Assembly (NCBI GenBank): GCA_023374025.1
Contig: SIJG01000013.1
Span: 774,846 to 838,845 of the forward strand
Direction: 5' to 3'
DNA length: 64,000 nt
DNA from: Heterodera schachtii
Lineage: Eukaryota > Nematoda > Chromadorea > Rhabditida > Heteroderidae
Shown here: piece by piece, positions 59,185 through 64,000 of the stretch
How positions within the stretch are numbered: position 1 is the stretch's first letter
Layout of the letters: each line of letters begins with the position of its first letter
Notes under the pieces: model-generated
Database searches by the model: none
The model's input: only the letters and a program-made list of their open reading frames with translations
What the model was told of the DNA's origin: nothing
Program-made: the position numbers and the translations under genes

Positions 59185-59554
59185 CACTATAAATGCAAAG
59201 CTATTTTTTTACCCATTTTCCTTCTCCCCTTTTTCGATTTTCCCCCACCAAATTCTTCCCCCAATCCCAAATTATTGAATTCATACGTCCAAATTACATA
59301 AGAAACACACACACACACACAAAAAAAACAAATGCAATTTGAAAAAAAGAAATAGAAATTTATTAAAATGGCATTAGAAGTTGAAATTGACAACAATTGA
59401 TCAAGGAGAAAAAAAGAAAAATAAATAAAATTGAACAAGTTTTAAAAAAATTAAAATGGAATTTTATAAATTTAAAAATAATTAAAATGAAAAATTTTTT
59501 AAAATTTAAAAATAATTAAAATAAAATAAATTTTATTTTTTTCATCGGTAGCCG
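59185..59554. other. AT-rich spacer with (CA)n
   Basis: Between the first supported polymerase exon and the RING gene's stop. It contains a (CA)n run at about 59304-59320 and otherwise A-rich low-complexity DNA. The polymerase promoter and a possible first exon should lie here, and the TTTATAG just before 59184 may be a splice acceptor. No gene is recognisable. Confidence 0.5.
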
Positions 59555-62500
59555 CTAAGGGCTCATCCGCTTGCCGCTGATGAAATGGCCGGCACAAAGC
59601 GGGCACACACGGCGAAGCTTCGCTTCAGCCTCGAAGCAGCCGACATGGAGGAAATGGTCGCACGATGGGCGAACCACCCGTTGGCTGCCGCCAACCAACC
59701 ATTCCCTACAAATGCAACAGGCGAGGTTGCGGCGCCCCTCCTCGTCGAGCTCGACAACGCCCTTCACTGACGAGGGAAGGGCGCGCAGGTTGAACGCCGT
59801 CGAGATGAGCCAGGCGCGGTCGGCGGCTGCCAACGGGTGGTTGCCCATCATCACCACCTCGTTGGCCGCCCCCTCCACGAGCCCCTGCGCCACTTGGTCC
59901 TCAATCGTGAGGAGTTCGTCGTTGTAGTACACTTCGTCGTCGGCCGCAAGCGGTTGCTGCTGTTGAACACCGAGCAGTGCTGCTTCTTCGCCATCGGACT
60001 CAATGGTGATGACATTTTCGTGCCGTTGCTGCTGGTGCTGCTGCTGTCCGCTGTGTTGTCCGCGCGACGAGCGGGGTGTGGAGCGCGGGCGATCTTGCAG
60101 AAGACGACGGCGGCGGCGGCGGCGATCACGCTCGCGAGAAAGGCGCTCGTCGTGCGCCACTTGATTCATGCGCTGCACAATGGCGGTCATAGTGCGCTGT
60201 GCAGTCAAAGAGCATGCGCGAACCGGTGGGGGCGAGGAGCGACCCGGCAGCGATGGCGAATTTGGCCGTGGCGAGGGCGACGGAGACGTAGAGGCAACGG
60301 GCCGACTACGTGGCGGTGGGCGTGCTGCGGAAAGCCACGCCTGAACGGGTCCAGTTTGGATGATTTCGAACAAAACAAAATTTAAATCCAAAAAAAGCGC
60401 ATGGCTTTCCGCAAAAAACCCCACAAAAAACAATCAATCACCCCTCTGACCCTGCCCACTAAAATAATAAAAAAGGCAAAAAACAACAGAAAGCACAAAA
60501 ATTTGACTGAGTTGTATTTAAAATTTAAAAAACAACATGTGCGTATGCGAGTGTATGAAAATGTGTGTGTGTGTCTGTATGTTGATTGTTTATGTGTTTT
60601 TTTGTCTTTCTTGTCTTTGCTTTTCTTTCTTGTCTTTCGTCACTTTTTCCTTTCTTTTCTTCATTGGCCGCTCACCGATGACGAGCCGCTGTCCTCATTG
60701 CGCACAACAACAGTGCCCGGCGCTGCCATGGCCGAAAAAAGCGCACCGTTTGACATGGTGCTGCTGCCGCCGCCGCCGCTGTGCCCTGCGCGGTCAAAAT
60801 CGTCCTCCTCGGCGTCCTCATCGTTGCTTTGGATGAGCAGGCGCTGCTCATCGCCTGTGAAATGGGGGGGGGGGGCGGTTGATCAATCATTTTACTGTGA
60901 TCGGGCTTCCGCTCAACTTACCAATGTCGCTAATGTTCACTTGGTCCGGGCGATTGGTCAGTTGTGCCGGCAGTGCGTCATTGTCGGCGCTGTCATTGTT
61001 GCTGGGGTTGTTCAAATCGTTTCTGCCTCGGTCGCCGCCGCCAATGATTGTGTCGTTGCTGCTGCTGCTGTGTTGGTGTTGATCATTTGCTTCAACAATG
61101 ATGGGCGTGTTGAAATTCGGAGAACACACTGGAAAAGGGACAGAAAATTGGATTTTTGAGTCATAAAAATCCCCAAAAAAATCGCAACCCTTTTGCTCAC
61201 CCGCATTTGTCACCGCCGCAGGCGCCTGTCCGAGCACACGGTGGCGCGACTCGCCGTTGTACAGCAACGTGAAGGGGAAACTCCCCTTCACATTTCCATT
61301 TCTCCCTTGTTCACGAACTTTCAGCCGCGTGAATTCGACGATTTGTCCCGGGGAAATGTTGTTCATCCGCGCCACGCATTCTTGCCATCCATGCATTGCC
61401 AATTCGTGGTCCATGTTCTGCTGGTCAAAAATCAGCCGAACGTCGAAGCCGCTGATGTCGCTTTGGGTGGTGAATGGGCCGGCAAGCACAACGAGCCCAA
61501 CAATTCTGCTGTAAATTTGAAAAAAATTAAAATTTAAAAAATTCCATTTTTTGACCCCTTTCCAACTAACTCACTTCATAACCATATCGGCGGTCCATTC
61601 CAAAAGGAGCCAATGGATGTTCGAGAATCCGCTCTCTGCAATCGGCGGCACGACCGTCGCGAATTCAGGTTGTTTGCTCGCCATTCGCTGCAATTGCTGC
61701 GCATTCACTTGTGCAACAGCCTCACGAACACGGCGCGGCAATGCCTAAATCATGGGAGGGGGGATGTTTTTGCAATTTTTTTGTTGTTCTTACGATTTGT
61801 TGCCCCCCCCCTCCCCCGCCCACCGCTTCCCTCATTTTCCACAAAATGTCCACCTCAAGTCCGCCGCCAATGCCAAGGCCGACAGTGCTGCGCAGTGAAA
61901 GCGGCTGGCCAACGGCATGCACCATTTCACTTCCGTCCGCCAATGACGACACGCTCCCATTGACACCGCGCTGAAAATTGAAAGCATTTTTTTTGAAAAA
62001 GCATTAAAACCGGAAACAGCCCAAAGAAGCCTTTTTTCGCTTCTCCCCCCCCCCCTCCCCCACCCCCCACTCATAAGCCTCGCTCACACTGCTCACACTC
62101 CACACCGGCACAGCCGAAACAGCTCCATAAGCCGAGCCAAAAGCACCGCCGCTGCCGTCACCGCTGCCGCCGATTGAGCGCTGCAAAACGGCGCCATTGT
62201 GGTTGTTGTTGTTGGCCTGTTTTTCATTTTTTTAATAGCCATCAAACCCCCTCACCCCCAAAAAAACCACAACTGACATTGTTTCCAGCAGCAATTGTCG
62301 GCGGTTGGGCCACAGAAATGCCGGCCAAATTGTCCACCCGTGGTGCACGTCCATCCACAGCAACAACACCACGGCCATCCAACATGTGTGGTGCCTGTAA
62401 AAAAAATCACAAAAAATAAGAATTTTTACAAAATTCAACCCCCAAATTTGCTGGAAATTAGCCCACTCCCCCGCCTCACATTGTGCTGTGCCATTGCAAA

Positions 62501-62879
62501 AGTGGCACTGTCAGTGTGTGCCGCGCCACCACCACCAATGGCACCGCTGACTTGCGAAATGCGCGCCTGAAAAGAGCAATGAATAATTTATTTATTAACA
62601 TTTTTTAAAGTTTTCATTTTCCATTAATTAACCCCATTTCCTCACTTGGTTGTTGTGCCCACTGTTGTTGTTGCGCCGTTGCACAATGTCTTCCTCCCCC
62701 ACCGCCGCCGCTGGGGTTAGCAGCAGCTCCAACTCGCCGAGCATGACGTTTTGTGGCGGGTGGCGAGAACGGGCCGGCGGACGACCGCTGTTGTTGCTGT
62801 TGGCCAAATTGGTGCCGTTGCTGCTACTCCCGCCGCCTTCTCCGCCGCTGATGCTCTCGTGTGGTCGCTTTCGAGGCAT
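59555..62879 (-). CDS. Ten-exon protein with C-terminal RING-H2 finger
   Basis: Exons by GT-AG signals: 62879-62646, 62566-62480, 62394-62278, 62216-62097, 61970-61824, 61744-61575, 61508-61201, 61128-60922, 60854-60676 and 60340-59555. They total 2,355 bases, exactly 785 codons including the stop, in phase throughout, which strongly supports the model. The start MPRKRPHES suggests a nuclear protein. Exons 1-5 encode disordered, Gly/Ser/Asn-rich sequence. Exons 6-7 encode a compact domain (IVGLVVLAGPF, DVRLIFD, PGQIVEFTRLKV, FTLLYNGESRHRVLG) resembling an OB fold. The last exon has a basic Arg run and ends in RING-H2: ACCICREW, then SCDHFLHVGCFE and CPLC. Likely E3 ubiquitin ligase with a nucleic-acid-binding part. 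If the ninth donor is skipped, the protein stops at 60661 without RING. Confidence 0.72.
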
Positions 62880-63817
62880 TGAAGTTGTTGTTGTTGTTGT
62901 GTTGGTTGATGAGCAGGAAATGAGGAGTGCTGTTGGTAAAAGGGAAAAGTTAAATTAATAAAATTTAATGGTAAAATAATGGTACAACAAAAATGCGAGT
63001 GATTGTAATGAATAAGAAGAAATGTCCAAGGGGAGGCGGGAAAGGGGGGGATGGGCGGGGATCTCTCAGATTTTCATATCTTTATGCTGATCTTCCCACA
63101 AAATATGACATTTATTCAAATTCCAAATGTTTCAACCGTTTTTCCACCATTTTTCCCTGCCCTCCACCCCCTACCTTTTCTTGTCCTTGTACACGTACAG
63201 CGCCTTATCCGTTGTTGATCAGCCAGCTCGGCATTTCCACAGCAGCGGCGGGGCGAAGCAGCAGCGAATTCCCCCCCCCCCCATCCGCCACTCCTCGGCC
63301 AAAGTCAACGTCGTAGACCAAACGGCGGAGAATGGCAACACACGAAAGAAAGGGGGGGGGACAGAGAGGGAGGGAGGGGCGAACAACCCAAATGTCCAAA
63401 CGGTTGAGCTGAGGAAGCAATCAATTGCTCAGCACTCGCAGAGAGAATTGGTGATGAACGGACGCCCCCCCCCCCGGCGATGAACGGACGTCCCCCGCCC
63501 TCCTCTCTTTTCTCCAAAGATCCGTTAGTGAGTAAGAAAAACAAAATTATTGCAAATATAAGACAGAGAGCAGGGGGGGGGCGGACAGCAAAATAGCAAC
63601 AAAATAGAACATAATTTTGAGAGGGCCTAGAGGAGAAAAAGTGTAGGCAAAATAGCATAGGAAAACACATAGTCCATCCACACCCCCCTCCCCCCTCAGT
63701 CCTCTGAACCCAAAAACAAAAAAAGTCATGTAGGGGCAGCAAAAATTATGCGCTAAACACAACCACCCCACCCGACCCCTCCCCCAACATCAGGCCCGCA
63801 GCTGCACAAAACAGAAA
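62880..63817. other. Right subterminal region, G/C tracts, no gene
   Basis: Non-coding. Contains at least four homopolymer tracts of 8-11 C or G (near 63269, 63351, 63464 and 63572), a short tandem repeat of TGAACGGACG followed by C-runs at about 63450-63500, and another GCTGCCCCT copy in reverse at about 63734. The ORFs over this region are low complexity. Similar G/C tracts lie inside the left end, so these are probably structural end features. Confidence 0.6.
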
Positions 63818-63910
63818 AAAAACAAATAGGGGCAGCAAAAAGTTGAGCACCAAAAGGTGCAGCAAAAAAAAGTCAAGTAGGGGCAGTAAAGTGTGCGCGC
63901 TATATCTACT
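63818..63910 (-). repeat. Right terminal inverted repeat
   Basis: Reverse complement of the left end over about 93 bp, ending GCGCGCTATATCTACT. It is the boundary of the element. The following host sequence (AATGGC) does not repeat the six bases before the left end. Confidence 0.95.
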
Positions 63911-64000
63911 AATGGCAAAAAATAAAACTGGGAATAATTTGTAATATTTTATTTTAAAAAAAATTCTGTTGGGGAAATAAATTGGGTAAGGTATTTATAA
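63911..64000. other. Right flank, AT-rich host DNA
   Basis: Ninety bases of AT-rich sequence with no feature. The drop back to AT-rich composition confirms the element boundary. Confidence 0.7.

Larger units (their letters stand above)
40475..63910. mobile_element. Maverick/Polinton element, 23,436 bp
   Basis: Bounded by near-identical inverted repeats starting AG and ending CT, as usual for Polintons. Inside are the family's hallmark genes: protein-primed DNA polymerase B, DD35E integrase, packaging ATPase, adenain-like protease, and major and minor capsid proteins. It is longer than the 15-20 kb typical of the group because of added genes (PAZ, TBP, a ten-exon RING gene, a membrane protein). 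Six-base flanks are CCCAAA on the left and AATGGC on the right, so the expected 6-bp target duplication is absent. Base composition is far richer in G+C than the left flank. Confidence 0.96.

Noticed and set aside
57930..59192. A 420-codon plus-strand ORF.
   Set aside because: Antisense to the N-terminal polymerase exons and low complexity; no domain.
40475..63910. Possible envelope or fusogen gene.
   Set aside because: No large ectodomain with signal peptide and C-terminal anchor was found in any frame; only the short single-pass protein at 41007-41567 has a membrane span.

Overview
The window has two unlike parts. Bases 1 to about 38,000 are extremely AT-rich, full of decayed and duplicated repeat sequence, and hold no gene I can support. 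Bases 40,475-63,910 hold one element of 23,436 bp with much higher GC. It is bounded by terminal inverted repeats of about 93 bp and is packed with open reading frames. It is a Maverick/Polinton, a virus-like self-synthesising DNA transposon. Short introns (46-116 bp) with TTTCAG-type acceptors, and TTTCAG directly before some start codons, fit a nematode host. The AT richness would suit a root-knot-nematode-like genome, but that is inference.

Layout of the element, left to right: left terminal repeat with G-rich subterminal DNA; a single-pass membrane protein; a 66-codon ORF; the double-jelly-roll major capsid protein; a Gly-rich virion-type protein; an adenain-like cysteine protease; the minor capsid (penton) protein; a DD35E integrase with a C-terminal chromodomain; a conserved Polinton protein of unknown role; a small pX-like protein; and the packaging ATPase. 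All of these are on the minus strand, and the last four overlap each other by 4-17 bases. Next come two plus-strand genes that are not part of the usual Polinton set: one with an Argonaute-type PAZ domain and one homologous to the TATA-binding protein (TBP). The minus strand then resumes with a multi-exon protein-primed DNA polymerase B and a ten-exon gene ending in a RING-H2 finger. A G/C-tract-rich subterminal zone and the right terminal repeat close the element.

How the parts fit: polymerase, integrase, terminal repeats, ATPase, protease and two capsid proteins form a complete replication, integration and virion set. TBP could direct transcription of the element, PAZ could bind small-RNA 3' ends and interfere with RNA silencing, and RING could redirect host ubiquitylation. 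These three roles are inferred from domains. The polymerase, integrase and minor capsid frames each contain frame breaks as written, whereas TBP, ATPase, protease, major capsid and the ten-exon RING gene are open throughout. The copy is therefore either in early decay or carries small base-calling errors.

The left flank (38.5-40.4 kb) carries a broken Glu/Arg-rich coding remnant and three overlapping, unidentified, AT-rich ORFs that stop just short of the element. Upstream of these lie two tandem-repeat arrays (42-bp and 51-bp units), a C-rich tract, a 301-bp Tc1/mariner-type MITE, and several diverged segmental duplications.
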